A stretch of 64,000 nucleotides of DNA from Algoriphagus sp. (GCF_029254265.1 NZ_JAQWXX010000027.1:1-64000), one strand, 5' to 3'. Counted from the stretch's first letter, positions 27,029 through 35,849 are shown. Notes: a model not told the origin generated them from the sequence alone. A program made the numbers and translations.

Positions 27029-28147
27029 TTAGTCAGCTAAATACTTGCTAACTGGTACATATGGCATATCAAAAGCTTCCGCAACTGCTTGATATACGAT
27101 GTCTCCATTGATTACGTTCAATCCAGGTACTAATTCAGCGTTTTCTTGAGCAGCCTTTTTCCATCCTTTATTAGCCAATTGAATCGCATAAGGAAGTGTG
27201 GCATTTGTCAAAGCAAGGGTAGAGGTGTAGGGTACTGCACCTGGCATATTAGCTACGCAATAATGTACTACATTATCAATGACATAGGTAGGATCTTGGT
27301 GCGTAGTTGGCTTACAAGTCTCAATACATCCACCTTGATCGACTGCAACGTCGACGAGAACAGTTCCTGGAAGCATTTCCTTTAACATATCTCTAGTGAT
27401 CAAGTGAGGCGCTTTTGCTCCTGGGATCAATACTGCACCAATAATTAGATCATGATTTTGAATCAGTTTTCGAATGTTGTATTCATTAGACATCATCGTA
27501 TTCACATTTGCGGGCATTACATCAGCTAGGTAACGTAAACGCTGTAAATTAACATCCATGATAGTCACATCTGCTCCAAGACCAGCTGCCATCCAAGCGG
27601 CTTGAGTACCTACGATACCCGCACCCAAAATCAATACTTTAGCAGGAAGAACACCAGGTACGCCTCCAAGAAGAATACCTCTTCCGCCTAGCGGTTTTTC
27701 TAAGTAATTTGCACCCTTTTGAATAGCCATTCTACCTGCTACTTCTGACATAGGAACCAAAAGCGGTAAGCTTCGATCAGCTTTTTCTACGGTCTCATAA
27801 GCCAAACAAACTGCTTTTCTTGCAACCATTGCTTTGGTTAAAGGCTCATAGGAAGCAAAATGGAAATAAGTAAAAAGTAACTGTCCTTCTTTAATCAGGT
27901 TGTATTCTGCTTCGATAGGCTCCTTTACCTTCATGATCATTTCAGCAATTTCATAAGTTGCTTCGATGGTAGGAAGGATTTTCGCACCAGCCGTCTCATA
28001 GTCTTCATCCAAAAAACCACTACCTTCTCCAGCAGTATGCTGTACGTAGACAGTATGGCCTCTTTTTACCAATTCTTTTGCACCGGCAGGCGTAAGCGCT
28101 ACTCGGTTTTCATTGTTTTTAATCTCTTTGGGAACACCTATTATCAT
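27029..28147 (-). CDS. ald: Alanine dehydrogenase
   Basis: NAD-dependent L-alanine dehydrogenase (reversible oxidative deamination to pyruvate and ammonia), cytoplasmic, 372 residues, the usual length. The N-terminal MIIGVPKEIKNNENRVALTP holds the substrate-binding Arg; the catalytic Lys is in MIMKVKEP and the His in LLFTYFHFAS. The Rossmann motif is VLILGAGIVGTQAA. The gene stands alone, with a likely promoter at 28179-28201 and its own terminator. A decayed copy of its C-terminus lies 1.3 kb downstream. Confidence 0.95.
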   Translation of the reverse strand: MIIGVPKEIKNNENRVALTPAGAKELVKRGHTVYVQHTAGEGSGFLDEDYETAGAKILPTIEATYEIAEMIMKVKEPIEAEYNLIKEGQLLFTYFHFASYEPLTKAMVARKAVCLAYETVEKADRSLPLLVPMSEVAGRMAIQKGANYLEKPLGGRGILLGGVPGVLPAKVLILGAGIVGTQAAWMAAGLGADVTIMDVNLQRLRYLADVMPANVNTMMSNEYNIRKLIQNHDLIIGAVLIPGAKAPHLITRDMLKEMLPGTVLVDVAVDQGGCIETCKPTTHQDPTYVIDNVVHYCVANMPGAVPYTSTLALTNATLPYAIQLANKGWKKAAQENAELVPGLNVINGDIVYQAVAEAFDMPYVPVSKYLAD

Positions 28148-28178
28148 GTCTTTGCTTTAGATGAAGTGAATAATGTCG

Positions 28179-28201
28179 CAAAGATAAGAAGCTAAAACAA
28201 A
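28179..28201 (-). promoter_or_regulatory. Candidate promoter of alanine dehydrogenase
   Basis: On the minus strand TATCTTTG (28179-28186) fits the Bacteroidota -7 box TAnnTTTG exactly. About 17 bases further upstream is only a weak -33 box, TTTC. It lies 32 bases before the ald ATG. Confidence 0.45.
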
Positions 28202-28492
28202 CTGAAAAGTCAGAAAGAAAATAGTATTTGGTGTGATTTCGAAATATTTGGTTTTTCAAAACTTTCTACCGTTAAAATCACTGAAGATTAAGAAAATTTC
28301 AAAATATAAATTTTAAGCAAGGATAATTTTGCAAATTTATTTTCGTAAAAAAACTTATTTAACGAAAAGGATCGATTATCAAATTATCAATTAATTCGAT
28401 TGTATTTTTTATTTTTTCAAAATAAAATTCTAAATGATTATCGATTATGCATTTCATTCCGAATTTTTGATTGATAAATTATATTAATGAAA
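28202..28492. other. AT-rich spacer between ald and the E1 fusion gene
   Basis: Very AT-rich non-coding DNA between divergent genes. The string ATCGATTAT occurs near 28371 and, as TTATCGATTATG, near 28438, with ATCAATTAATTCGAT between them. These could be sites for a regulator of either gene, but no known motif is recognised and no ORF is supported. Confidence 0.4.
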
Positions 28493-28523
28493 TTTGTAAA
28501 AAAATAAGATTTGGCTATTTTTG
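28493..28523 (+). promoter_or_regulatory. Consensus Bacteroidota promoter of the E1 fusion gene
   Basis: TTTG at 28493-28496, a 19-base spacer and TATTTTTG at 28516-28523 match the primary sigma-factor consensus of this phylum exactly. The expected transcription start near 28530 gives a short leader before the ATG at 28564 or 28582. Confidence 0.75.
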
Positions 28524-28563
28524 GAAAGAGGTAAATTGACGAAATTGCCTCAACCCAAAAATA

Positions 28564-30996
28564 ATGATAGATTACAAGATCATGTCAAAAATTCAATCAG
28601 TCCCTAAAACCTCATTAACACCCGATTTAACCGTAGACGCAATCCTTGCTGATTTCCGTTTAGCAATGCTAAGTCGGCATGCCTCCTTAATTGGCAGAAA
28701 AGAAGTCTTTATGGGAAAGGCAAAGTTTGGAATATTTGGCGATGGGAAAGAACTAGCTCAGTTAGCCATGGCGAGAGCTTTCCAGATCGGTGATTTCAGA
28801 GCCGGCTATTATCGTGACCAGACTTTTATGATGGCTTTAGGCGAATTGAATGTGAGCGAGTATTTTGCTCAACTCTATGCTCATACCGATGTAGAGGCGG
28901 AGCCAGCAAGTGCCGGTAGATTGATGAATGGTCATTTTGCAACCCGATCTCTCAATGAAGACGGGAGTTGGAAAAATCTCACTGAAATGTATAATTCTGC
29001 GGCTGATGTTTCTCCAACAGCTGCACAAATGCCAAAACTTTTAGGCTTGGCTTATGCCTCCAAAATCTATCGTGAAAATAAAGGCCTTAAGAACCTGAAT
29101 CAGTTTTCTATCAATGGAAACGAAGTCGCTTGGGGTACTATTGGAAATGCTTCTACTTCCGAAGGGATGTTTTTTGAGTCAATCAATGCCGCAGGAGTAA
29201 TGCAGGTACCAATGGTTGTTTCTGTATGGGATGATGGGTACGGTATTTCAGTTCCCAAAGAATTTCATACAACAAAAGGCAGCATTTCTGAAGTGTTAGA
29301 GGGATTTGCAAGAACTGATTCTCAAGCTGGGATTGAGATCATCCGTGTCAAAGGATGGGATTATGAGGCGCTTTTAAATGCCTATTTAAAAGCAGGGGAA
29401 TTAGCACGAGTTTCTCATGTACCGGTTTTGATTCATGTGGAAGAGTTGACACAACCACAAGGACATTCTACTTCCGGATCTCATGAGCGCTATAAGACTG
29501 AGGAAAGATTGAAGTGGGAGAAGGAATGGGATTGTATCAATAAATTTAGAGAGTACATATTATCCAACCAGATTGCTACTGCAGATACTTTAGAAGCAAT
29601 CGAAGCGGAGGCAAAAGCACAAGCAAAAAAAGAGAAAGAAGCCGCATGGGCAAGTTTTTCAGGTGAGTTTAAAGCTGAGCTTGCCGAGGCAGTGAGATTA
29701 ATCAATGAAGCTGCGGAAAACAGTACTAGAAAAGTAGTGCTGAATCAGATGGCACATGAACTGTCCAAAACAATCAATCCTATCCGAAAAGATGTTATTT
29801 CCACTGTTAGGAAAGTCTTATTAATGCTTCGATCAGATTCTCCTTCTACAAAAGCTGGCTTGAAGTCTTGGTACGAAAATCAAACTAGCTTGAACTTTGA
29901 TAGATACAATTCACATCTCTACAGTCAATCGCAATGGAATGTGGGTTCAGTTGAAGAGATTTCACCGGAGTTTACCGAGAAATCTCCTATGGTAGATGGA
30001 AGGGAAATTTTGCAGGCTTTTTTTGATTATACATTGGAGAAAAATCCTGAATTTTTTGCTTTTGGAGAAGATGTGGGAAAGATCGGTGATGTGAATCAAG
30101 CCTTTGCGGGCCTTCAGGCAAAATATGGCGAGAACAGGGTAGCAGATACAGGTATCAGAGAGTGCACTATCATTGGTCAAGGAATCGGTACCGCATTAAG
30201 AGGATTACGTCCAATTGCTGAGATTCAATATTTGGATTATCTCCTTTATGGATTACAGATGTTGTCCGACGATTTGGCTTGTCTTCAATACCGAACTAAA
30301 GGAGGTCAAAAGGCACCGCTTATCGTCCGAACAAGAGGACATAGACTGGAAGGCGTTTGGCATTCCGGTTCTCCAATGGGTATGATCCTTTCCTCCCTCC
30401 GTGGAATGGTGATTTGCGTGCCAAGAGATATGACACAAGCAGCTGGAATGTACGCCACTTTGCTCAAGTCAGATGAACCTGCTTTGGTAATTGAATGTCT
30501 TAATGGATACCGACTGAAAGAAAAAATGCCCAGCAACCTGGGCGAGTTTACTGTTCCTATGGGTAAACCAGAAATTTTGAAAACTGGTAATGATCTTACA
30601 ATAGTAACTTATGGCTCCATGTGTAGAATAATTATGGAAGCTGCGACCGAACTTGCTGAAATAGGAATTGATATTGAAGTTATTGATGTACAAACTTTGC
30701 TTCCTTTTGATATTTATGGAATAATTGCAGACTCTGTTAAAAAGACAAACAGAGTGATTTTTGCAGATGAGGATGTCCCCGGCGGAGCTTCTGCATTTAT
30801 GCTTCAGCAAGTTATTGAGGGACAAGATGCTTTCAAATATTTGGATTCCGAGCCACAGACAATTACGGGAAAAGCTCATCGACCAGCTTATTCATCAGAT
30901 GGCGATTATTTCTCCAAGCCAAGCGTGGATGATGTGGTAGAAAAAGTATATGCGATGATGAATGAAGTAGATCCCAAGAAGTTTCCTGGGATATAG
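28564..30996 (+). CDS. 2-oxoacid (probably branched-chain) dehydrogenase E1, fused alpha-beta
   Basis: Thiamine-diphosphate enzyme that decarboxylates a 2-oxoacid and passes the acyl group to the lipoyl E2 of its complex. In this 810-residue protein the alpha half is residues about 25-400, with the pyrophosphate part in AWGTIGNASTSEGMFFESIN and VSVWDDGYGIS. The beta half is about 470-800, with FAFGEDVGKIGDVNQAF, DTGIRECTIIGQGIGTAL and a C-terminal DEDVPGGASAFMLQ. The fusion is usual in Bacteroidota and often annotated as 2-oxoisovalerate dehydrogenase; pyruvate or another 2-oxoacid cannot be excluded. Translation may start at the second Met (28582). No E2 or E3 gene is in the window. Confidence 0.9.
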   Translation: MIDYKIMSKIQSVPKTSLTPDLTVDAILADFRLAMLSRHASLIGRKEVFMGKAKFGIFGDGKELAQLAMARAFQIGDFRAGYYRDQTFMMALGELNVSEYFAQLYAHTDVEAEPASAGRLMNGHFATRSLNEDGSWKNLTEMYNSAADVSPTAAQMPKLLGLAYASKIYRENKGLKNLNQFSINGNEVAWGTIGNASTSEGMFFESINAAGVMQVPMVVSVWDDGYGISVPKEFHTTKGSISEVLEGFARTDSQAGIEIIRVKGWDYEALLNAYLKAGELARVSHVPVLIHVEELTQPQGHSTSGSHERYKTEERLKWEKEWDCINKFREYILSNQIATADTLEAIEAEAKAQAKKEKEAAWASFSGEFKAELAEAVRLINEAAENSTRKVVLNQMAHELSKTINPIRKDVISTVRKVLLMLRSDSPSTKAGLKSWYENQTSLNFDRYNSHLYSQSQWNVGSVEEISPEFTEKSPMVDGREILQAFFDYTLEKNPEFFAFGEDVGKIGDVNQAFAGLQAKYGENRVADTGIRECTIIGQGIGTALRGLRPIAEIQYLDYLLYGLQMLSDDLACLQYRTKGGQKAPLIVRTRGHRLEGVWHSGSPMGMILSSLRGMVICVPRDMTQAAGMYATLLKSDEPALVIECLNGYRLKEKMPSNLGEFTVPMGKPEILKTGNDLTIVTYGSMCRIIMEAATELAEIGIDIEVIDVQTLLPFDIYGIIADSVKKTNRVIFADEDVPGGASAFMLQQVIEGQDAFKYLDSEPQTITGKAHRPAYSSDGDYFSKPSVDDVVEKVYAMMNEVDPKKFPGI

Positions 30997-31000
30997 ATAT

Positions 31001-31036
31001 CAAAAAAAAGACTATTCTTCAATAGTCTTTTTTTTT
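31001..31036. terminator. Bidirectional intrinsic terminator
   Basis: A long stem (A8-GACTATT with AATAGTC-T9) around a CTTC loop lies between the E1 fusion gene and the convergent lipoprotein gene, and is flanked by A and T tracts on both sides. Confidence 0.88.
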
Positions 31037-31040
31037 GATG

Positions 31041-31709
31041 TTACCGGGTGATTTGCCTTAGAGTAACCTCCTCGCTTGAAACTTGATTACTTCGATTAAG
31101 TGCACGATCTTGAATCTCTACATCGACTCGAATGGTGTCATTTCTGAAGATTGCCTCCCAGCCTGAGGAAAGCATTCCATACCTGATATTGCCCTCAATG
31201 GATTGTCCTTCCTCAGTGGTTAATATTCTTGGGAATCTTCCATTGAAAGTAGTGAAAAATGGAGGATCCTGCCATCTGAATTCCGTAAATGTTCCATTTC
31301 TCTTAATGAAAAACCGAACAAAAATATTGTATTGATTCGGGTTTTGTTTGATCCAGATAGTATCTCTTACGACTTGATTGTTGACAATTGGATCAATGAT
31401 CCAATCTATGGGATTATAATTTGGGGCTTCGATTGGTCTTTTGCTGTAGGTGATCAGATTTCCTGCTGCGTCACGCTGATAGTTTACCGCATTGAAAGGA
31501 GGGTTGATGTCCGTTGCCTCTAATCCCAAATCACCTTCTGCATCTTGAAAATCAATCCCTATAATCAACGAATCCGGTCCAGATGTTGGCACGTATTCCA
31601 GTGATTCGAAGGTGATTGAAGGAACAGATGGGAAATTATCAGGAGGACGAATACAACCTGTAGCAGCTACAAACAAAAAGATAATCCCTAAATAGTTTTT
31701 GAAACGCAT
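31041..31709 (-). CDS. Hypothetical lipoprotein
   Basis: A 222-residue protein with a lipoprotein signal (lipobox AATGC at about residue 19). The body is beta-rich with a DFQDAEGDLGLEATD segment, as often seen in small Bacteroidota outer-surface lipoproteins that carry acidic calcium-binding-like loops. I do not recognise a named family. It converges on the E1 fusion gene, and the two share a bidirectional terminator 4 nt from its stop. It diverges from the LuxE-like gene. Confidence 0.7.
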   Translation of the reverse strand: MRFKNYLGIIFLFVAATGCIRPPDNFPSVPSITFESLEYVPTSGPDSLIIGIDFQDAEGDLGLEATDINPPFNAVNYQRDAAGNLITYSKRPIEAPNYNPIDWIIDPIVNNQVVRDTIWIKQNPNQYNIFVRFFIKRNGTFTEFRWQDPPFFTTFNGRFPRILTTEEGQSIEGNIRYGMLSSGWEAIFRNDTIRVDVEIQDRALNRSNQVSSEEVTLRQITR

Positions 31710-31776
31710 AAGGCGAAAGTAAATTTACATTCAAAGTAACATCAATTTTACTTCGATTGATGCAAAATATGAAACG

Positions 31777-32772
31777 ATGCAGGATTTTAAAAGTTTTTCT
31801 GAAAAGCTAAAGAATTTATCCCAAGATGGATTTGATGAAATGGCTTTGGACATTTTTCAATTTCAAGCTTTTAACAATCCGGTATATTCAGCCTATCTCC
31901 AAGCAAGGCGAATAGTCCGAAATGAAATCAAAAAAGTATCAGATATTCCATTTCTTCCAATTCAATTTTTTAAAGATTTTGAAGTCATTTCTTTTCCCAG
32001 AGAAAATTATGAGGATTTTTTCTCATCCAGTGGTACTACTGGAATGATTACTAGCAAGCATTTTTATTGGTCTGAAGCTTGGTATAGAAAACATTGCCAA
32101 AATATATTTGAGGCATCCTATGGTCCACTTCAGAATTTCCATATTCTAGCTTTACTTCCGGCATATCTTGAGCGAAAGGGAAGTAGTCTTGTAAGTATGG
32201 CGGATCATTTTATCAAAGAATCAGGTTCTATTCATTCTGGATTCTATTTGTACAACCATAAAGAGCTTATCAATAAAATCAATTTCTTAAGCGGTGATGG
32301 AAAAAAGATTTTGTTGCTGGGAGTTACTTTCGCGCTATTGGACTTAGCCGAATCAGGTTTTAAGATATCTGATTCCCAAGATTTGATTGTCATGGAAACT
32401 GGAGGTATGAAAGGCAAGAGGAAGGAAATGATCCGAGAGGAAGTCCATGATCGCCTAAGATCCTACTTTCACAAAGATCAAATTCACTCAGAGTATGGTA
32501 TGACCGAGTTGATGTCCCAATCTTATTCAAAAGGAGAAGGGAAATATACGATGCCTTATTCCATGCGCGTTATTCTACGGGATACAAATGATCCGCTTTC
32601 TATTTCTCAAAAACCTCAGGGTGGTATTAATATTATAGATTTGGCAAATTTCCATTCCTGTAGCTTTATAGAAACTCAGGATTTAGGTAAAATAGATGCG
32701 GATGGAAAACTGGAAGTATTGGGGAGATTTGATAGCAGTGAAATTAGAGGCTGCAACTTGTTGGTTCAGTAA
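31777..32772 (+). CDS. LuxE-like acyl-protein synthetase / acyl-activating enzyme
   Basis: A 331-residue protein of the short LuxE branch of the ANL adenylating superfamily. The ATP-binding loop is FFSSSGTTGMITSKH, and a second ANL motif is SEYGMTELMSQSY. LuxE activates fatty acids as acyl-AMP and takes the acyl group onto a cysteine; in non-luminous bacteria the role is unknown, and no luxC-like reductase or other lux gene is nearby. A separate small lipoprotein gene follows at 51 nt. Confidence 0.82.
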   Translation: MQDFKSFSEKLKNLSQDGFDEMALDIFQFQAFNNPVYSAYLQARRIVRNEIKKVSDIPFLPIQFFKDFEVISFPRENYEDFFSSSGTTGMITSKHFYWSEAWYRKHCQNIFEASYGPLQNFHILALLPAYLERKGSSLVSMADHFIKESGSIHSGFYLYNHKELINKINFLSGDGKKILLLGVTFALLDLAESGFKISDSQDLIVMETGGMKGKRKEMIREEVHDRLRSYFHKDQIHSEYGMTELMSQSYSKGEGKYTMPYSMRVILRDTNDPLSISQKPQGGINIIDLANFHSCSFIETQDLGKIDADGKLEVLGRFDSSEIRGCNLLVQ

Positions 32773-32823
32773 TTGCTATCTTAAAATTAATTAGACATAT
32801 TTGAAAAGATCAAAAACTATATC

Positions 32824-32943
32824 ATGAAAAAATTAGCAACGGCTGCATTATTGATTGGGATTTTAGCATTGGGAGCATGTGCTTCCAGCAAACCATGCCC
32901 GGCTTATGCCAAAGCCCCAACAGCACAAAAAGCAAATAGCTAA
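32824..32943 (+). CDS. Tiny (39-residue) lipoprotein
   Basis: A complete ORF reads MKKLATAALLIGILALGAC and then ASSKPCPAYAKAPTAQKANS. The lipobox LGAC is canonical, so the mature lipidated peptide has about 21 residues. A strong terminator begins at its stop codon. Comparable tiny lipoproteins with a C-P-A/T-Y motif occur in other Bacteroidota (from memory). The role is unknown. Confidence 0.75.
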   Translation: MKKLATAALLIGILALGACASSKPCPAYAKAPTAQKANS

Positions 32944-32977
32944 AAATATGCTGACTTAATAGTCAGCATATTTTTTT
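32944..32977. terminator. Bidirectional intrinsic terminator
   Basis: A perfect 12-bp stem (32944-32955 with 32962-32973) around TTAATA is followed by a T-run to 32977. The stem starts directly after the tiny lipoprotein stop and overlaps the stop codon region of the convergent response regulator gene. Confidence 0.85.
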
Positions 32978-34113
32978 ATATCCTCTAGGCTAATTTCCTG
33001 TTCTCCTAAAATCACAAGTCTTTCGACTACATTTCGGAGTTCCCGAATATTTCCAGTCCAGGGAAATTCCTGGAGTTTGGACATTGCAGCTTTGCTTATT
33101 TCTTTTTTCGCATCGCCATTTTCTTGGGCGATATCCTTCAAAAACTTTTCTACCAATAAAGGAATATCGTCTTCCCGGTCCTTTAGTGCAGGTACCTGAA
33201 TTAAGATTACGCTTAATCTATGGTATAAATCTTCCCGAAATCGATTCTCTTCTATTTCCTTTTTCAGATCCTTATTGGTAGCGGCAAGTACACGTACATC
33301 TACTTTGATATCCTTATCACTTCCAACTCTATTGATCAGATTCTCTTGAAGTGCACGTAATACTTTTGATTGTGCAGAGAGCGACATGTCGCCGATTTCA
33401 TCCAAAAAAAGCGTTCCTCCTTGAGCCTGCTCAAATTTCCCTTGCCTTAGCTTATGGGCTGAAGTAAATGCGCCTTTCTCATGTCCAAAAAGTTCGCTTT
33501 CAATAAGTTCTGATGGAATTGCTGCACAGTTTACAGCTACAAAAGGTTCTGAAACCCGATTACTTTTCTGATGAATCCAATGAGCAACGAGCTCTTTTCC
33601 TGTTCCATTCGGCCCAGTAATCAATACTCGCGCGTCCGTAGGAGCGACTTTCTCAATCGTTTCTTTGACTAGCTGTATAGGCTTGGATTCGCCGACCATA
33701 TCAAACTTCTTCGAAAGCTTTTTCTTGAGAACTTTTGTCTCCTGTACCAATTCTTTTTTATCGAGCGCATTCCGAACAGTCAATAGTAATCGGTTCAGAT
33801 CAGGTGGCTTAGGGATAAAATCAAAAGCCCCTTTTTTTGTAGCCTCTACAGCAGTTTCAATGCTTCCATGTGCTGAGATCATGATGAATTGGGGAGATTT
33901 ATCTAAGGCTTTTGCCTGTTCTAAAACTTCAATTCCATCCATTTTGGGCATTTTCACATCACAAAGGACCAGATCAAAATCCTCCTCTTTGATTTTGGCG
34001 AGGCCTTCCTCACCATCTTTTGCCTCAGAGATTATGAATTTTTCATATTCTAAGATTTCCCGTAAAGTAGCTCTGATGACTTTCTCGTCATCAATGATCA
34101 GAATTTTTGACAT
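32956..34113 (-). CDS. NtrC-like response regulator lacking a DNA-binding domain
   Basis: A receiver domain (residues 1-120, phospho-acceptor D52 in LCDVKMPKMDG) is followed by a sigma-54-type AAA+ ATPase (about 138-365; Walker A GPNGTGKE at 167-174, Walker B GTLFLDEIGDMS). The loop that contacts sigma-54 reads GAFTSA instead of GAFTGA. The protein ends at residue 385 just after the ATPase (SLEDIKKYADY), without the usual Fis-type helix-turn-helix. It may act in solution, with another DNA-binding partner, or not as a classical enhancer protein. The cognate kinase is not adjacent. It lies 22 nt downstream of rnpB on the same strand. Confidence 0.9.
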   Translation of the reverse strand: MSKILIIDDEKVIRATLREILEYEKFIISEAKDGEEGLAKIKEEDFDLVLCDVKMPKMDGIEVLEQAKALDKSPQFIMISAHGSIETAVEATKKGAFDFIPKPPDLNRLLLTVRNALDKKELVQETKVLKKKLSKKFDMVGESKPIQLVKETIEKVAPTDARVLITGPNGTGKELVAHWIHQKSNRVSEPFVAVNCAAIPSELIESELFGHEKGAFTSAHKLRQGKFEQAQGGTLFLDEIGDMSLSAQSKVLRALQENLINRVGSDKDIKVDVRVLAATNKDLKKEIEENRFREDLYHRLSVILIQVPALKDREDDIPLLVEKFLKDIAQENGDAKKEISKAAMSKLQEFPWTGNIRELRNVVERLVILGEQEISLEDIKKYADY

Positions 34114-34135
34114 GGGTTCAATATAAGGTAAAAAA

Positions 34136-34536
34136 GTGCAAGTCTATAAGCCGGGTTCTGTTTTCGCATAAGCGAAATCTTGCCATTTATCTAGTCCCGA
34201 CTTCACAATCGGGATCCATCGATCTACCCACCTCGGAATCGTGATCCTGACCGAAATCAGGAGCGAATCGCACGAGCAGCGCTTTGCCCGAGGCCTATTT
34301 GATCTTTCAACCCATAAGGTTTGCCATGCCCCCGGCATCACTGACGGGGCGGTGGGCTCTTACTCCACCTTTTCACCCTTACCTTTCTTGCGAAAGGCGG
34401 TATTTTTTCTGTGGCACTAGCTGTGAACAGACCGTCACCAGTCTATCCCCTTCCCGTTAGGAAGTATGGTGCTCTGTGTTGCCCGGACTTTCCTCTCCTC
34501 CGATAGCTATCGGAGCAGCGGCAAGACGACTTGCAC
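34136..34536 (-). ncRNA. rnpB: RNase P RNA, bacterial type A
   Basis: The catalytic RNA of RNase P, which matures the 5' ends of tRNAs. On the minus strand the ends pair as a perfect 9-bp P1 helix (34528-34536 with 34136-34144). The conserved GAGGAAAGTCCGGGC lies near the 5' end and ACAGAACCCGGCTTATAGAC at the 3' end, and GCGGTA/GGTAAGGGTGAAA-type core sequence between them. The length of about 400 nt is usual. No protein gene should be called here. Confidence 0.97.
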
Positions 34537-34581
34537 AATGCAAAATAAGTCATTTTATCTGAGATCATTTTTTTAAAATTC

Positions 34582-34695
34582 ATGGAAGAATTTAACTTCT
34601 ATTTAAAAAAACTTAAAAAGATTACTTTTTTCAAAAACATTTTAATCTTGGTCATGTTCTTATTGCCAAAGGCTATTAATAGCTTTTCTTCATAG
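34582..34695 (+). CDS. Possible 37-residue membrane peptide
   Basis: A short ORF: MEEFNFYLKKLKKITFF, then a hydrophobic KNILILVMFLLPKAINSFSS. A basic amphipathic start followed by one hydrophobic segment is the layout of small membrane peptides, including type I toxins. The main support is a strong plus-strand terminator that starts 9 nt after the stop, although no other plus-strand gene lies before it. No ribosome-binding site or consensus promoter is visible. It could also be the body of a small RNA. Confidence 0.4.
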   Translation: MEEFNFYLKKLKKITFFKNILILVMFLLPKAINSFSS

Positions 34696-34704
34696 TGCTG
34701 GGTT

Positions 34705-34737
34705 GAACCGCTCCTTAATTGGGGCGGTTCTTTTTTT
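34705..34737 (+). terminator. Intrinsic terminator without an obvious upstream gene
   Basis: A 10-bp stem with one G-T pair (34705-34714 with 34721-34730) is followed by seven T residues on the plus strand. The upstream DNA on this strand holds only the 37-residue ORF and then antisense rnpB, so it marks a short transcript. Confidence 0.8.
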
Positions 34738-34761
34738 ATCCCGAATCTCTTATCTTTTGCC

Positions 34762-35235
34762 ATGGATAAATCACGACAGAAGAAATTCCGCAAGCTAATC
34801 CGATCGATTAATTTCTATCCACCATATCTTTTTGCAGGTATCAAAATAGTGGATTTTGCACCGGATTTTTCCAGATTTCGAACTAGACTTAAACTTACTT
34901 GGTATAATAGAAACCTTCTTGGAACTGCTTTTGGTGGATCACTTTACTCAATGTGCGATCCCTTTTTCATGTTTATTTTGATGATTCAGCTGGGTGATGA
35001 GTACATTGTCTGGGATAAATATGCGTCAATTGATTTTGTAAAACCTGGAAAAGGGACTGTATTTGCAGAGTTTAAGCTTTCGACTTTACAAGTCGAGGAA
35101 ATAAAAAAAGTAGTAGATCAAAAAGGGAAACATGTTTTTGAATTCCCGTGTGAAGTAAGAGATGAGGCAGGTTTACTAATAGCCAGCCTGAAGAAAGGTG
35201 TTTATGTACGCAGGAAGGATTATCGAAAGTCTTGA
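34762..35235 (+). CDS. DUF4442 hotdog-fold protein (thioesterase-like)
   Basis: A 157-residue single-domain protein of the DUF4442 group within the hotdog superfamily, related to acyl-CoA thioesterases. Conserved parts are the WYNRNLLGTAFGGSLYSM segment that forms the long hotdog helix and the FVKPGKGTVFAEFKL strand. A catalytic residue set cannot be fixed from sequence. It precedes the DUF3109 gene by 50 nt on the same strand. Confidence 0.87.
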   Translation: MDKSRQKKFRKLIRSINFYPPYLFAGIKIVDFAPDFSRFRTRLKLTWYNRNLLGTAFGGSLYSMCDPFFMFILMIQLGDEYIVWDKYASIDFVKPGKGTVFAEFKLSTLQVEEIKKVVDQKGKHVFEFPCEVRDEAGLLIASLKKGVYVRRKDYRKS

Positions 35236-35285
35236 TTCTATCTTTTGGAAGCAATGACTACCTTTGAGATCAAAATAATTACGAT

Positions 35286-35849
35286 ATGATTTTAGTGGGG
35301 AATGCAGTATTGTCAGATGATATTAAGGAAAACTTTTTTGTCTGTGATTTGGAAGCCTGCAAAGGTGCATGCTGCGTAGAGGGTGATGCTGGTGCGCCAT
35401 TGGAGGATGATGAGACAAAAATCCTCGAGGAAATCTACCCTATTGTAAAAGATTACATTACCGAGGAGGGAAGAGCTGCCATTGAAAAACAAGGTACTTG
35501 GGTGATTGACAAGGACGGAGATAAAGGCACTCCAACTATAGGGGATAACCGAGAGTGTGCCTATGCTTTATACGATGACCGAGGGATTCTTAAATGCGGG
35601 ATAGAGCAGGCATATCTAGCTGGTAAGATCGACTATAAAAAACCGATTTCCTGTCATATGTATCCGATTCGGGTTAAGAAATACGATGATTTTGATGCCT
35701 TGAATTACGATCGATGGCATATCTGCGATCCAGCTTGTCAACTGGGTTCAAGCCTAAAGGTTCCGATCTACAAGTTTCTCAAAGATGCACTTGTCCGAAA
35801 GTATGGGGAAGCTTGGTATGAAGAGTTGGTTGCTGAAATTGAAGGTTAA
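35286..35849 (+). CDS. DUF3109 family cysteine-rich protein
   Basis: A 187-residue protein of family DUF3109. Eight cysteines are visible: [16 protein letters not shown] near the N-terminus, then [17 protein letters not shown] and [11 protein letters not shown]. This pattern recalls YkgJ-type metal or Fe-S binding proteins, so a bound metal is likely (inference). Family function is unknown. It converges on the DUF4287/DUF5655 gene with a 12-nt gap. Confidence 0.88.
   Translation: MILVGNAVLSDDIKENFFVCDLEACKGACCVEGDAGAPLEDDETKILEEIYPIVKDYITEEGRAAIEKQGTWVIDKDGDKGTPTIGDNRECAYALYDDRGILKCGIEQAYLAGKIDYKKPISCHMYPIRVKKYDDFDALNYDRWHICDPACQLGSSLKVPIYKFLKDALVRKYGEAWYEELVAEIEG

Noticed and set aside
30469..30879. 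136-codon open frame antisense to the E1 fusion gene
   Set aside because: Lies wholly within the well-supported beta half of E1; no motif or start signal.
31777..32772. Bioluminescence (lux) operon
   Set aside because: Only a LuxE-like enzyme is present; no luxC, luxD or luciferase genes are nearby, and such solitary enzymes occur in non-luminous Bacteroidota.
34144..34341. 65-codon open frame
   Set aside because: It lies inside RNase P RNA, whose conserved sequence and ends explain the region.
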